64,000 nt of DNA from Spartobacteria bacterium LR76 (GCA_003054655.1 QAYZ01000014.1:62001-126000); one strand, 5' to 3'; positions 15,405 to 24,472 are shown, numbered from the stretch's first letter. Numbers and translations are program-made. Notes: generated by a model from the letters alone, not told the origin.

Positions 15405-18400
15405 ATGCGCGACTCCTCTGCCTCCGCCGGTCTTTCCACCGCTGTCTTCCTCCACAAGGAAGCGGCGGACCCCGCTGTGCAAAATGCCCAGCTTTCCGTC
15501 AGCTTCGGTGAAAAAATCGAAGCGGGAAAAATCCGGGATACCTGGAACGGCCTGCTGGCAGCCAAGGCGCTCCTGCGCGCGGGCATCTACCAGACGCCCG
15601 AGGGCTGCGTGCTCCGTGAAGCCGCCGCGAGAGAGATGCGCTGGCAGCATCTTGACTGGACGAAGGATGACCGCGAGGGCATCCCGGTCCAGTGGGGCGC
15701 GCTGCTCGCTTCGGAATCCGCCATGTCGTTCGCCCTGGAGGGTGCGCCGCTTTTTCGCGGCGTCACCATCGAGCTTCCTGGCGGCGGCACGCACCTGCTC
15801 CTGACCTTTCCCCAGTGCCTCCTGAGCGAGGAGGAAATCTACCGGCTCCTCTCCGAATATCTCGCCGCCATCGACGGACAGGCTCCCGCCTACGAGACGG
15901 AGATTTCCGCCGCGTCCTCCGGCGACGCTTCCGCCGATTGGTGGAAGGAACACGCCCAGGCCGCTCCGTTTTCCCTCACCCTTCACCCCGCGTCGGACGC
16001 CCTGCGCACTCCGGCCTCCGTCTCCCATCTTTACCAGCGCGACGATTCCCGCGCTCTCCACCAGGCCGCTTCGAAGCTCGGCGTCAGCCTCGGTTCGCTC
16101 ATCCAGGGAGTTGCCGCCGTCGTCATCGGCCGACTCGGCTCCGCGCCGGTTTTCACCTGGCTGTCGAATCCTCCCGGCGTCTCGCATCTTCTGCCCGCCC
16201 CGGTCTCCCTGAAAGGCAGCCTGACTTTCTCCGACTGGATCACCGCTTTTGAACTCAATGAGCAGGACCGCGCCGCGCACGCCGGGGGTTCTCTTCCCGG
16301 CATCCTGCCCGTCCTCGACCGCCGCCTGGCAGAGTACCCGATAGCCTTTCGCTCGCTGCCAGCCCCCGTCAGCGACCGCATCCAGGCCGCCCAGCCGCGC
16401 TGGATGAATTTCGACGCCAAGGTCATGAGCCGTCCGCTCACTCCGGTCTCCATCGACCTCCACGACGGCTCCCGCATTTCCCTGGAGATTTTCTACACCG
16501 CCGACCGCTGGACTTCCGCCCAGGCCGACCGCGTGCTCGCGCGTCTCCTGGCCGCCATCGCGGCGGTGGTGGCCGATCCCGAGATAAAGCTCGACGCGCT
16601 GACCGGCGCGCTCGACAGCGACACCCTTCCCGCCGTGGCCTGCGTGCCGCTGCCGTCCGCGGGGAAGAGCTTCGAGGAGCGCATCTGCGACACGGCGGCG
16701 AAGCTCTCCACCGAGCTGGCCGTGCAGGGCGAGGGCGAGGCCGCGCTTTCCTACGGCGACCTCCTTTCCCACTCCCAATCGCTCGCATCTTACCTCAAGC
16801 AGGAAAATCTCGCCGAGGGCTGGGTGATCGCCGTCTGTCTCGTGCCGACTCCCTGGCTGCCCGTCGCCCTGCTGGGCATCGCTCTCGCGGGCGATACCTG
16901 CGTCGCGCTCGATCCCGAGGCCGCCCGCGAATGGCTCGCCGACAAGGCCGCCTCCTGCGACGCCGAACTCGTCATCTGCGATTCGCGCACCGCGTCGTTT
17001 TTCGAGGGCGGTTCCCGCCGCGTTCTCGTCATCGACCAGCAGTGGGAGACCATCTCGGCCTCGCCCGTCTTTGAAAAAATCAGCCACGAGCCGAAGACCT
17101 CCTACCTCCTCCTCGGCACCGAAAGCGACCCCGCTCCGCGTATTGCCTCGCTCCAGCCGGATTTCGTCGGCTCCGTGCTCAAGGAATCCAACGCCCGCTG
17201 GCGCCTGCGCCCGGGGTCGTGCATTCCGCTGAATTTCTCCGCCGGCACCGGCGCATTCCTCGAGGTGCTGCTTTCCGCTCTTGCCTCCGGTGCGACGATT
17301 CTCCTGCCGCCGACCTCGTCGGTTGCGTCCAGCTTTGGGTGGAATCCCACTCACCTCCGCCTTAGCCTCCTGCAGTGGCGCAACCTCCTGGCCGAGCTTC
17401 GCCGCGGCTCCGTCTCGCTGCCGGAATCCCTCCGCGCCGTCGCCATCGAGGCCGCCGCCGTCCCCGCCGATCTCTTTGCGGAATGGCTGGCCTTTGCCGG
17501 AGAGGAAATCGCCACGCATATTTTCTGGAGCCCGGTGTCAAATTCCGGCCTCGGCATCCGCTCCTTTGTGAAGGGCGGTTCCGCCGCGACTCTGCCTGCC
17601 ACGGGCTTCCCGACGCCCGGCCTGTCCGTGACCCTCGCCGATGCCTTGGGCCGCGACCTGCCGCCGTATATCCAGGGCGAGGCCGTCATCAAGCTCCTCG
17701 ACGGCGATCAGGAGTGGAAAATGCCGGCTTGGCGCGATGAACACGGTGCTTTCTTCTTCCTCGCGGAAAACTGCGCCGAGGCGAAGATCCGCCAGACTCT
17801 CGGTGCGCTCGATGCCGTTGTCGCCGAGGTCGACCAGCGGCGCGGTGCCTGGGTTTTGCGAGGCAGCGACGCTCTTCCCGCCACTGCGCTGGAGCAGATC
17901 AATGGCGTCCTTTCCTCCGCCCGGAAGGTGGATTTTGTCCAGGAGGTCGACCTCTTCCCGCTCACACCCGTGGGCGAACTGAAGGTCTCCGGCCTCCCGA
18001 CCCCCGCCCGGATCGCCAAGCCGAAGCCCCAGGCCAGACCCGAGCCTGCTCCGAAAGCCGCCGCCGCGCCCAAGATCCCCGAGGCTCGCCCTTCCGAGCC
18101 TGCCGTGGCCGCGCAGCCGGCGCCTCAGCCCGCCCCCGTGCTCCGTGAGTGGGAGCCGCTCATCCTCCTCAGCCGCGAACCTTCCACGCCGAATCTCATC
18201 CTCGTCCACGACGCAGGCGGCGACCCCGCCGTCTACGGGCCTCTGGCCGAGACCCTGCGTGGCGACTGGACCATCTACGCCACCGCCGCTCGCGGATTTC
18301 ACCAGCCTGCGTCCTGCCATGAGGCCGTCGAGGACGAAGCCGCCGCCCTTGTGCGCGCTCTCGTCGATCTCGATCCCGCCGGACCCTATCATCTCTTCGG

Positions 18401-18824
18401 CTATGGCTACGGCGCTCTGCTCGCCTATGAAATGGCCCGCCAGCTTCGCGAGGCCAGCCGCCCCGTGCATTACCTCGCCCTCGCCGGTACGCCGCCGGAG
18501 CTGCAGGGCGGCAAGGTCTGGCTGCGCTCGTTTACCCGGCTTTTCTCTGGGCAGGCCGCCCAGCGTGAGATTCCCGCCACGCCCGCAGGCGAGGCCCATC
18601 TCCGCGCCACCCGCGCCTATCGTCCGGCTCCGCTTGACGGACCGGCGGGCGTCATCCTCGGTGCCGACCAGGGCCGCGAGGTGGAGAATGCCTGGCTCAA
18701 TGCCATCCCCGAGGGATTCGTCGAGCGCGTGACCAATCCGGTCGCCTCGCTCCTCGATGAACCCGGCGTGAAGCGCCTCGCCGTCATCCTCCGCGAATGG
18801 GCCGTGCCCTCCGCCGACGAATAA
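15405..18824 (+). CDS. Degenerate NRPS-like C-A-TE protein, probable pseudoenzyme
   Basis: 1139 residues with the outline condensation (about 1-415), adenylation (about 420-865), an Ala/Pro/Lys linker (866-915) and thioesterase (about 916-1139). No carrier domain is present (no GG-x-S-L motif). The condensation HHxxxDG position reads FPQCLLS (135-141). In the adenylation domain the A1 (LSYGDLL, 448-454) and A2 (LLGIALAGDTCVALDP) regions are recognisable. The A3 glycine loop is replaced by GTESDPAPR (571-579), no N-x-Y-G-P-T-E or TGD is visible, and the A10 box reads PLTPVGELK. The thioesterase keeps the alpha/beta-hydrolase opening VHDAGGDP, but its nucleophile elbow is GYGYG (999-1003) without serine and the expected histidine near 1110 is absent. 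The frame is nevertheless intact. It follows ilvD by 25 bases. A binding, scaffold or regulatory role is more likely than peptide synthesis. Confidence 0.75.
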   Translation: MRDSSASAGLSTAVFLHKEAADPAVQNAQLSVSFGEKIEAGKIRDTWNGLLAAKALLRAGIYQTPEGCVLREAAAREMRWQHLDWTKDDREGIPVQWGALLASESAMSFALEGAPLFRGVTIELPGGGTHLLLTFPQCLLSEEEIYRLLSEYLAAIDGQAPAYETEISAASSGDASADWWKEHAQAAPFSLTLHPASDALRTPASVSHLYQRDDSRALHQAASKLGVSLGSLIQGVAAVVIGRLGSAPVFTWLSNPPGVSHLLPAPVSLKGSLTFSDWITAFELNEQDRAAHAGGSLPGILPVLDRRLAEYPIAFRSLPAPVSDRIQAAQPRWMNFDAKVMSRPLTPVSIDLHDGSRISLEIFYTADRWTSAQADRVLARLLAAIAAVVADPEIKLDALTGALDSDTLPAVACVPLPSAGKSFEERICDTAAKLSTELAVQGEGEAALSYGDLLSHSQSLASYLKQENLAEGWVIAVCLVPTPWLPVALLGIALAGDTCVALDPEAAREWLADKAASCDAELVICDSRTASFFEGGSRRVLVIDQQWETISASPVFEKISHEPKTSYLLLGTESDPAPRIASLQPDFVGSVLKESNARWRLRPGSCIPLNFSAGTGAFLEVLLSALASGATILLPPTSSVASSFGWNPTHLRLSLLQWRNLLAELRRGSVSLPESLRAVAIEAAAVPADLFAEWLAFAGEEIATHIFWSPVSNSGLGIRSFVKGGSAATLPATGFPTPGLSVTLADALGRDLPPYIQGEAVIKLLDGDQEWKMPAWRDEHGAFFFLAENCAEAKIRQTLGALDAVVAEVDQRRGAWVLRGSDALPATALEQINGVLSSARKVDFVQEVDLFPLTPVGELKVSGLPTPARIAKPKPQARPEPAPKAAAAPKIPEARPSEPAVAAQPAPQPAPVLREWEPLILLSREPSTPNLILVHDAGGDPAVYGPLAETLRGDWTIYATAARGFHQPASCHEAVEDEAAALVRALVDLDPAGPYHLFGYGYGALLAYEMARQLREASRPVHYLALAGTPPELQGGKVWLRSFTRLFSGQAAQREIPATPAGEAHLRATRAYRPAPLDGPAGVILGADQGREVENAWLNAIPEGFVERVTNPVASLLDEPGVKRLAVILREWAVPSADE

Positions 18825-18828
18825 GCGG

Positions 18829-19566
18829 TTAGTAAACCACGCTCCGCGCCAGCAGCAGCCAGACCCGGCTACGGGCGACTTTCACGCGCGGCGCGTCCGG
18901 GTTTTTCTCGATCAGGTCGAGCGTCTCGCGCCCGAGCAGGAGAGGCAGTGCACAGGCCATGCGCAGGCGGCGGATTCGCAGCGCCTTAACGTATTTTTCG
19001 GCCCCGAGCAGATGTCCCCGGGCGATGGCCAGGGCATGATTAAACGACTCCCGGGGCAGGTAGACCCGCCCGAGCGAGGAATCGGCCGCGCGGTCGCGCA
19101 GCACGTTCACGTATTGCAGCCCTTTGCCAAACTGCACCCCCGCTTCCAGCATCTCATCGTGCGGCAGCCGTGCGAAATGCGGCAGGTGTTTCGCGCACAC
19201 GCGGGTCCAAAAGTCCCCGACGCAGCCCGCGACGAGGTACGTGTAGCGATCGAGCTCCGCCGGGCTGAGCGCGGGCGCTCCCGGCGGGAATCGCGTCCCA
19301 TCAAAATCCTGCCCCTCCTGGATCGTCGCCCACACCGTGGCGATTTCCTCCTTGTCCTCGCTCTCCTTGAGCGCAGTCCGCAACTCCTCCTCCCGCGCGA
19401 GCAGTTCCCGCTCCGCGTCGGAGCTGGCCCCATCCGCCTTCGTGTCCGACAGGCGCGCCAGCAGGTAGGCCAGGGCGATCGTCGGTCGTACCCGCGCGGG
19501 CAGCAGCCGCAGGGTCAGGTAAAACGACCGCGATACCTCGCGCAGCAGCCGCCAGTCGATGTTCAC
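18829..19566 (-). CDS. Phytoene/squalene synthase family prenyltransferase
   Basis: About 245 residues from a GTG at 19566 whose GTGA overlaps the stop of the DUF362 gene. Head-to-head prenyl synthases condense two C15 or C20 diphosphates. The two metal-binding motifs appear as D41-TKA-D45 in LARLSDTKAD and D158-RAA-D162 in VNVLRDRAAD, and the FGKGLQYVNVLRD helix is characteristic. The N-terminus SRSFYLTLRLLP matches the family opening. No desaturase, squalene-hopene cyclase or second synthase lies nearby, so squalene and phytoene cannot be told apart. A longer open frame continues upstream to 20631, but that part is a shadow of the DUF362 gene. Confidence 0.85.
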   Translation of the reverse strand: MNIDWRLLREVSRSFYLTLRLLPARVRPTIALAYLLARLSDTKADGASSDAERELLAREEELRTALKESEDKEEIATVWATIQEGQDFDGTRFPPGAPALSPAELDRYTYLVAGCVGDFWTRVCAKHLPHFARLPHDEMLEAGVQFGKGLQYVNVLRDRAADSSLGRVYLPRESFNHALAIARGHLLGAEKYVKALRIRRLRMACALPLLLGRETLDLIEKNPDAPRVKVARSRVWLLLARSVVY

Positions 19567-20687
19567 CGCAGTGCTTCCACTCCCACCCGGAGCAGCTCCG
19601 TGCGAGTCTCGGAGAATTGCCCGAGACCCAGTTGCGCGCCGGACTCGATCCACGCGCAGGCGGGCTTGATCGAGGGGAGCTTGCTCCCCTTGCGTAGTTC
19701 GTCGATCAGCCGCACCGCCGTGGCGTCGATGGCGATCACATCCGTGCTGGCAAAGATGGTGAAGTTGTTCACGGCAAAGTTCGGGTTCGGCATCGGCCCG
19801 CCTGCGTATTGAATCACCAGCGCATCCATCATCGTGAGCGCCACCTTGTCCTTCACCAGCTCGTCCGCGTAGACCTCCGAGAGATACGAACCGCCGTCCA
19901 TCGACGCCTGGCCAAACCGCCGCCAGTTGTCGAGGTTGAAGACCGTCATATTGACCACTCCGCCGTTGATACCGGTCATGAAGCTGTCCGTCATCGACGG
20001 CACATTGATCACTTTCGTCACCGACTTGCTCAGCACCTTGGCAAAGAAGCTCCGGCTGCTCAGTTGATCGCCGTTGGAGAGGCGGTCCGAGATGCGCGAA
20101 CCCTCCCGCTTGCCAAACTGGCTGTCTCCCCAGATCAGCTTGCCCAGCACCGGGGCGCTCACCTGCGCGTCCTGGTCGTAGCCGTTCTGCGGGTCGATGC
20201 CCTGGAGGATGTAGAGCGGGTTGTCCTTGCGGAATCCCGCGGCCAGCAGGTCTTCGATATTGCGATCCCACACGATGATGTTGCGGGCCGGCACGCCGGA
20301 CTCGATCAGCCCGCGCGCGATGGCGTCGACCACCTCCGGGTGCGTCCCGCTGGTCGCCTGTCCGCTGGCGGAAACCTTGATGCCCACCACATCGGAGGGC
20401 GTGACGTACTTGGCCCAGGCCTGCGCGACCGTCGGCTTCTGGGCGAGGTTGCAGATGAGGGAATCCACCATCCTCTGGACCGTGCGCGGATTGGCCCGGT
20501 TCCCCTCGGAGAGGGCGGACCCGTCGATGGCGTAGTAAACCTTCGATTTCGGGGGTGGGGGAGGCAGGTTCGACTGGGCCACCGCCGTACCGCTGACAAT
20601 CCCTGCACAAAACATCCACGCGATCGCCCATTTTCTGCTACCGTGGCCCCTCAGCCATGGTCGAACATCTCTACGCGCACATTCCAT
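19563..20687 (-). CDS. Exported DUF362-domain protein
   Basis: About 374 residues. DUF362 proteins are a broad family of uncertain function, some linked to Fe-S proteins; no cysteine-rich ferredoxin part is seen here. Recognisable segments are DVVGIKVSASG, GTHPEVVDAIARGLIESG, NIIVWDRN, and near the C-terminus ASTDVIAIDATAVRLIDE. A signal peptide is visible as RKWAIAWMFCAGIVSGTAVAQ. Only the ATG at 20687 includes its charged part, at the price of a 31-base overlap with the divergent hemW-like gene; the ATG at 20615 would give a very short signal. It is translationally coupled to the prenyl synthase that follows. Confidence 0.75.
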   Translation of the reverse strand: MECARRDVRPWLRGHGSRKWAIAWMFCAGIVSGTAVAQSNLPPPPPKSKVYYAIDGSALSEGNRANPRTVQRMVDSLICNLAQKPTVAQAWAKYVTPSDVVGIKVSASGQATSGTHPEVVDAIARGLIESGVPARNIIVWDRNIEDLLAAGFRKDNPLYILQGIDPQNGYDQDAQVSAPVLGKLIWGDSQFGKREGSRISDRLSNGDQLSSRSFFAKVLSKSVTKVINVPSMTDSFMTGINGGVVNMTVFNLDNWRRFGQASMDGGSYLSEVYADELVKDKVALTMMDALVIQYAGGPMPNPNFAVNNFTIFASTDVIAIDATAVRLIDELRKGSKLPSIKPACAWIESGAQLGLGQFSETRTELLRVGVEALR

Positions 20688-21745
20688 TCTGTCCGAAGGT
20701 GTGCCCGTATTGCAGTTTTTACAAGGAGGCAAGCGACAGGAATAAAACTCGTGCCTTCCTCGACGCCATGCTCCGCGAGGCGGACATCTGGGGCGACCGG
20801 CTCCAGCCGCGCACGATTTTCTTTGGCGGCGGCACTCCCACGGCACTTTCCACCTCGCAACTCGACCACCTCATCTCGGGTCTCCGCGAGCGGATGGATT
20901 TCTCCCGCCTCGAGGAGTTCACCATCGAGATGAACCCCGCCACCGTCTCGCTGGAAAAGGCCTCGCGCCTCCGCGAGCTGGGCGTCAACCGCGTGAGCAT
21001 GGGCGTCCAGAGCTGGGACCCCGGCCTGCTGGAAACCCTCGGGCGCGTGCATTCCCGCGACCAGGCCCTCCGCAGCTACTCCATCCTGCGCGAGGCGGGC
21101 TTTGACAACATCAACCTCGATTTCATCTTCGGCATCCCCGGCCAGACCGTGGACCAGTGGGTCGATACGCTGCGCCAGACCATCGCTCTCCAGCCGCAGC
21201 ACATTTCCGCCTACTGCCTCACCTACGAGGAGGATACGGAGTACTTCCTCCGCCTCGGCCGGGGGGAATTCTCCCAGGACCCCGAGGTCGACGCCGCCCT
21301 TTTTGAACTCACCATGGAAACCCTCGAGGGCGCGGGCTACGCGCAGTACGAGATTTCCAACTACGCCCGCCCGGGCCGCGAGTGCCGGCACAATCTCGCC
21401 TACTGGCTCGGCGCGGATTACATCGGCCTCGGCCCCAGCGCCTTTTCCACCTTCGGCGGGGAACGCTGGAAAAACGTCAGCGATACCGCGGATTATGTCG
21501 CCCGCGTGAATGCCGGGGTCACCCGCGCCGATTTCGTCGAGCCGGTCGATGCCGCCACCCGGCAGGCCGAGGTGGTCGCCTTCTCGCTCCGTACGAATCG
21601 CGGTGTGGAGGCGAGCCTCATGCCGGAGGAAAAAACCAGCGAACTCGCCGCCCTCGGCTATCTCGCCCGCTCCGGCGACCGCTGGCTGCTTACGCGCAAG
21701 GGCCGCATGGTGGCCGACGAACTCGCCGGCCAGCTCATCGACTAG
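20657..21745 (+). CDS. hemW: HemW-like radical SAM protein
   Basis: 362 residues. It begins MVEHLYAHIPFC and carries the radical SAM cluster motif C12-x3-C16-x2-C19 followed by SF, as in HemW. FFGGGTPTALS, TIEMNPATV, GVNRVSMGVQSWDP and the later YEISNYARPG and GLGPSAFS motifs are diagnostic of the coproporphyrinogen oxidase-like family. HemW proteins act in heme trafficking and are often misnamed as coproporphyrinogen III dehydrogenase, which is larger and begins differently. The C-terminal HemN domain is present (ELAALGYLARSGDRWLLT). It lies divergent to, and overlapping the start of, the DUF362 gene. Confidence 0.92.
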   Translation: MVEHLYAHIPFCPKVCPYCSFYKEASDRNKTRAFLDAMLREADIWGDRLQPRTIFFGGGTPTALSTSQLDHLISGLRERMDFSRLEEFTIEMNPATVSLEKASRLRELGVNRVSMGVQSWDPGLLETLGRVHSRDQALRSYSILREAGFDNINLDFIFGIPGQTVDQWVDTLRQTIALQPQHISAYCLTYEEDTEYFLRLGRGEFSQDPEVDAALFELTMETLEGAGYAQYEISNYARPGRECRHNLAYWLGADYIGLGPSAFSTFGGERWKNVSDTADYVARVNAGVTRADFVEPVDAATRQAEVVAFSLRTNRGVEASLMPEEKTSELAALGYLARSGDRWLLTRKGRMVADELAGQLID

Positions 21746-21754
21746 GCGGCAGGC

Positions 21755-22135
21755 CTACTGTTGCTGCTGCTGTTGTTGCTGCGAGGGCGGGGCGTCGTCT
21801 TTGCGAATCTTCCCGCCCCACGAGAGGATGCGCGCCTTCACCCCCGCCGACTCCGCTTCCTTGATCTGGTGATTGCGGACGTAAAAGAGCGACAGGCTTG
21901 ACCAGGCGAGCTGATCGTTGGGATTCAGGTCCACCGCCTTCAGCCCGGCCTCGATCGCCTCGGGATACCGGCCGGACTTCATCAGCGCCATGCCAAGGGC
22001 ATGCCACGCATCGAAGTACGCGGCATCCATCTCGACACAGCTCCGATATTTCTCGATCGCGGCGTCGAGATCCCCCAGGGCGATGTCGCCCGTGGCATCC
22101 TCAAACAGCTCGACCGCCGCGGGGTCTGGCGTCAT
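21755..22135 (-). CDS. Small TPR protein with poly-glutamine C-terminus
   Basis: 126 residues: two to three tetratricopeptide repeats between about 10 and 105 (AAIEKYRSCVEMDAAYFDAW, then RYPEAIEAGLKAVDLNPND), a basic KIRKDD segment and a terminal run of eight glutamines. There is no signal peptide, so it is probably cytoplasmic. It starts only 5 bases after the stop of the upstream PpiD-like gene on the same strand and may be co-transcribed with it. The partner is unknown. Confidence 0.75.
   Translation of the reverse strand: MTPDPAAVELFEDATGDIALGDLDAAIEKYRSCVEMDAAYFDAWHALGMALMKSGRYPEAIEAGLKAVDLNPNDQLAWSSLSLFYVRNHQIKEAESAGVKARILSWGGKIRKDDAPPSQQQQQQQQ
21758..21781 (-). repeat. CAG/CAA trinucleotide run encoding Gln8
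   Basis: Eight consecutive glutamine codons mixing CAG and CAA sit directly before the TAG stop of the TPR gene. Length changes by slippage would alter only the tail of the protein. Confidence 0.9.
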
Positions 22136-22140
22136 GCGCG

Positions 22141-23637
22141 TTAGCGGGCCTGGCCGAGAGGCGTGATTTTCGCCGCCTCGCGGGCACCGTCGAGCCAGCT
22201 CAGGAAGAGCAGCTTGCGCTTGCCCTCGAGCAGCTCTTGCGTGATCGAGATGCGCTGTTTGAGCTGGTCCTCCATCGCTCCGTCGATCGGGGCGCGGGAT
22301 TGGAGGTAAACGGCCACGCCGCCGTCTGCCGACGGGATGTAGTTCGTCAACTGCGCCGGCTGGAGCAGGAGAGTCAGCTTCACCGCCTCGTATGGGATGT
22401 TCTGCTCCAGCAGCTTCTGCGGCTCGAGTCCGGTCAGCGTGTCGACCTTCAGGCCGAGGGCCAGAGCGGCTTCCGGGAGCGGCTTGCCTGCGGCGATGGC
22501 TTCGCGCAGCTTGGAGACGGCTTTCTGGCCGTTCTCGGTCGCGAGGCGTTCGGCCTGGATCAGCTTCAGACGGGCCTCGGCGATCGGGCGCACTTCGTCG
22601 AGCGTGAGCGGACGCTCCGGCGTCACCGTCTCCAGCTTCAGCACGAAAAACTTGTCTCCGGCCTGCACCACGTCGCTGACCGGGGTCTTGTCGCTCAACA
22701 GGAAAGCCTGTGGGGCGATCTCGGGCAGTTCGGCAATCGCCACGCCTTCCTTGGCCCGGCCATTCTTGTCAAAGGCCGCCGAGGTTTGCACCGTCAGTCC
22801 GGCCTGCTGCGCCGCCGTGTCAAAACCGCCGATGGCCTTTTCCGCAAAGGCTGCCGCCTTGTCCGCGAGCTGCTGCATGGCCTCGACCTTCTTGGCATTG
22901 TCCGTCTGGCCCGCCGCATCGGCCGGGAGCGAGAACTCGACAAATTTCACCACCCGCGTCTCCGGGCTGGTCATCTTGTTGCGCTCAAAGAAATCCTTGA
23001 TGTCCTGCTCCGCCACTGCCGCCAGGGCGTCCTGCGCGATTCCTGGGAAGCGCACCACCTGCACGTCCACCTTCTGAAAGATCCTCAGGGCTTCCGCCAC
23101 CTCGTCGGCTCCCACTGTCGCGGGAGCGGAGATGAAGCTCTTGATTTTCTCCAGTCGCAGGCTGTCGCGCACCACCGTCTCGAGCTGAACCTCGGTGAAA
23201 CCGCGCGGCCCGAGCTGCTCCTGCACGAATCTGGCGTACTTCTGGTAGTCAAACTTCCCCTCGGTCTGGAAGACCGGCAGCGTCTGGATGCGCGCCGCGA
23301 TCTCCTCGGGCGTCGGCTCCACGCCCAGCAGCCCGGCCTGGTGCTGCAATACGAGCAGGTTGAAGATGAAGTCCTCCACCGCCCTCTGCTCGTTCTGGGA
23401 AAGCCCCCCGAGCTCCGACAGCAGCTCAAACTGACCGAGCGCTCGCGCCAGCGTGAAATTTTTCACTTCCCGGTCGATGTCGGTTTGCGTGAGCGTTTTT
23501 CCGTAGACCTGCACCAGCCCGCTGGACTGGAATTGCTTCATGTTGCCGGGATCGTAAAGCCATGCGAAGGCCACGATTACGACGACGGTGATGATCAGGA
23601 AGAGCTTGCGCTGGTGGGTGCGGAGAGTCGTTAACAT
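22141..23637 (-). CDS. Membrane-anchored SurA/PpiD-like periplasmic chaperone
   Basis: 498 residues. A short cytoplasmic start (MLTTLRTHQRKLF) leads into one transmembrane helix (about 14-27, IITVVVIVAFAWLY) and a large periplasmic part. Residues of about 35-180 match the SurA-N type chaperone fold (VYGKTLTQTDIDREV, FDYQKYARFVQEQLG). A parvulin-like central region (about 215-350) lacks a convincing proline-isomerase core, so it may act as a chaperone only. PpiD and SurA assist outer-membrane protein maturation. The gene is divergent from the TPR-ExbB-ExbD cluster with 58 bases between starts. Confidence 0.82.
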   Translation of the reverse strand: MLTTLRTHQRKLFLIITVVVIVAFAWLYDPGNMKQFQSSGLVQVYGKTLTQTDIDREVKNFTLARALGQFELLSELGGLSQNEQRAVEDFIFNLLVLQHQAGLLGVEPTPEEIAARIQTLPVFQTEGKFDYQKYARFVQEQLGPRGFTEVQLETVVRDSLRLEKIKSFISAPATVGADEVAEALRIFQKVDVQVVRFPGIAQDALAAVAEQDIKDFFERNKMTSPETRVVKFVEFSLPADAAGQTDNAKKVEAMQQLADKAAAFAEKAIGGFDTAAQQAGLTVQTSAAFDKNGRAKEGVAIAELPEIAPQAFLLSDKTPVSDVVQAGDKFFVLKLETVTPERPLTLDEVRPIAEARLKLIQAERLATENGQKAVSKLREAIAAGKPLPEAALALGLKVDTLTGLEPQKLLEQNIPYEAVKLTLLLQPAQLTNYIPSADGGVAVYLQSRAPIDGAMEDQLKQRISITQELLEGKRKLLFLSWLDGAREAAKITPLGQAR

Positions 23638-23695
23638 GAAAAAGGGCTGCGAAACTGTTGATTTGCGGGAGAGTTGTGATTAAAGCAGTTATCGG

Positions 23696-24442
23696 ATGAA
23701 AGCAAGTGCGTCCCCCCGTACATGGATAGTGTCTTTACTGGCCCTCGCGGCCTGCGGGTCTTTCGCATTCGCTCAGGATGCCGTTGTACAGAAGAATGGA
23801 GTCCGCAGCGAAGGCCAGATTTTAGGCGTCGCCGCCGGCAAGATCAAAATCAAGGTCGGCCCGGTCGAAACCTCCATCGCCCTCGATCAGGCCGCCTCCG
23901 TCTCCAAGGAGGCCCCCAAGTCCTACACCGATGGCCTCGCCGCCTGGGATTCAGGCAATGCCGCCCAGGCCCTGCCCCTCATCAAGTCCACCGTCGATAC
24001 CTTCCGCGGATTGCCTACTCCCTGGGCCGAGCGCGCTTCCGCCCTCCTCGGGGATGTTTATCTCTCCTTGAACCAGGTGCCGGCCGCCGAGACCGCTTTT
24101 GCCGAGTTTCAAAAAGCCTACCCCGGCTCCACCGCCCAGTCCGAGATCGGCCTCGCCCGCCTCGCCGTCGAGAAAAAGGATTTCGCCTCCGCCAAGGCCA
24201 AGCTTGAGCCGATCGTCGCCGAGGCCCAGGGCGTTACCCTTGCCCCCGAGGGCAAGGGGGCCATGTACGGACAGGCTTTCTTTTTGATGGGAGTGATCCG
24301 TGAGTCCGAGGGAAACCTTCCCGAGGCTCTCCGCGATTACCTGAGCACGGTGACCTTGTTCTATGAGGACCAGGCCGTTGTTGCCAAGGCGCGCGAGCGT
24401 GCAGATATTCTCGTCAAAGAAAAGCAAGTGATAGTTCCCTAA
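23696..24442 (+). CDS. Exported TPR protein of the ExbB/ExbD cluster
   Basis: 248 residues. A signal peptide (TWIVSLLALAACGSFAFAQ) is followed by a short beta region (VVQKNGVRSEGQILGVAAGK) like a small SH3-type opening, then TPR helices from about 80 to 240. A TPR protein near TolQ/TolR or ExbB/ExbD genes recalls CpoB/YbgF, but sequence identity to CpoB is not claimed. It is followed after 30 bases by the ExbB-like gene. Confidence 0.75.
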   Translation: MKASASPRTWIVSLLALAACGSFAFAQDAVVQKNGVRSEGQILGVAAGKIKIKVGPVETSIALDQAASVSKEAPKSYTDGLAAWDSGNAAQALPLIKSTVDTFRGLPTPWAERASALLGDVYLSLNQVPAAETAFAEFQKAYPGSTAQSEIGLARLAVEKKDFASAKAKLEPIVAEAQGVTLAPEGKGAMYGQAFFLMGVIRESEGNLPEALRDYLSTVTLFYEDQAVVAKARERADILVKEKQVIVP

Positions 24443-24472
24443 CCGCCGTCTCTTCCGTTCGTGATTCCATCT

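Noticed and set aside
15360-17519. 719-codon minus-strand open frame under the NRPS-like gene
   Set aside because: Gly/Arg/Glu-rich and without any recognisable domain; the plus-strand frame has clear C, A and TE outlines.
18829-20631. A single 600-residue protein
   Set aside because: Only the part from 19566 down is a real prenyl synthase; the first 355 residues are the DUF362 gene read out of frame.
21898-23634. 578-codon plus-strand open frame
   Set aside because: Antisense to the PpiD-like gene and low in family-like sequence.
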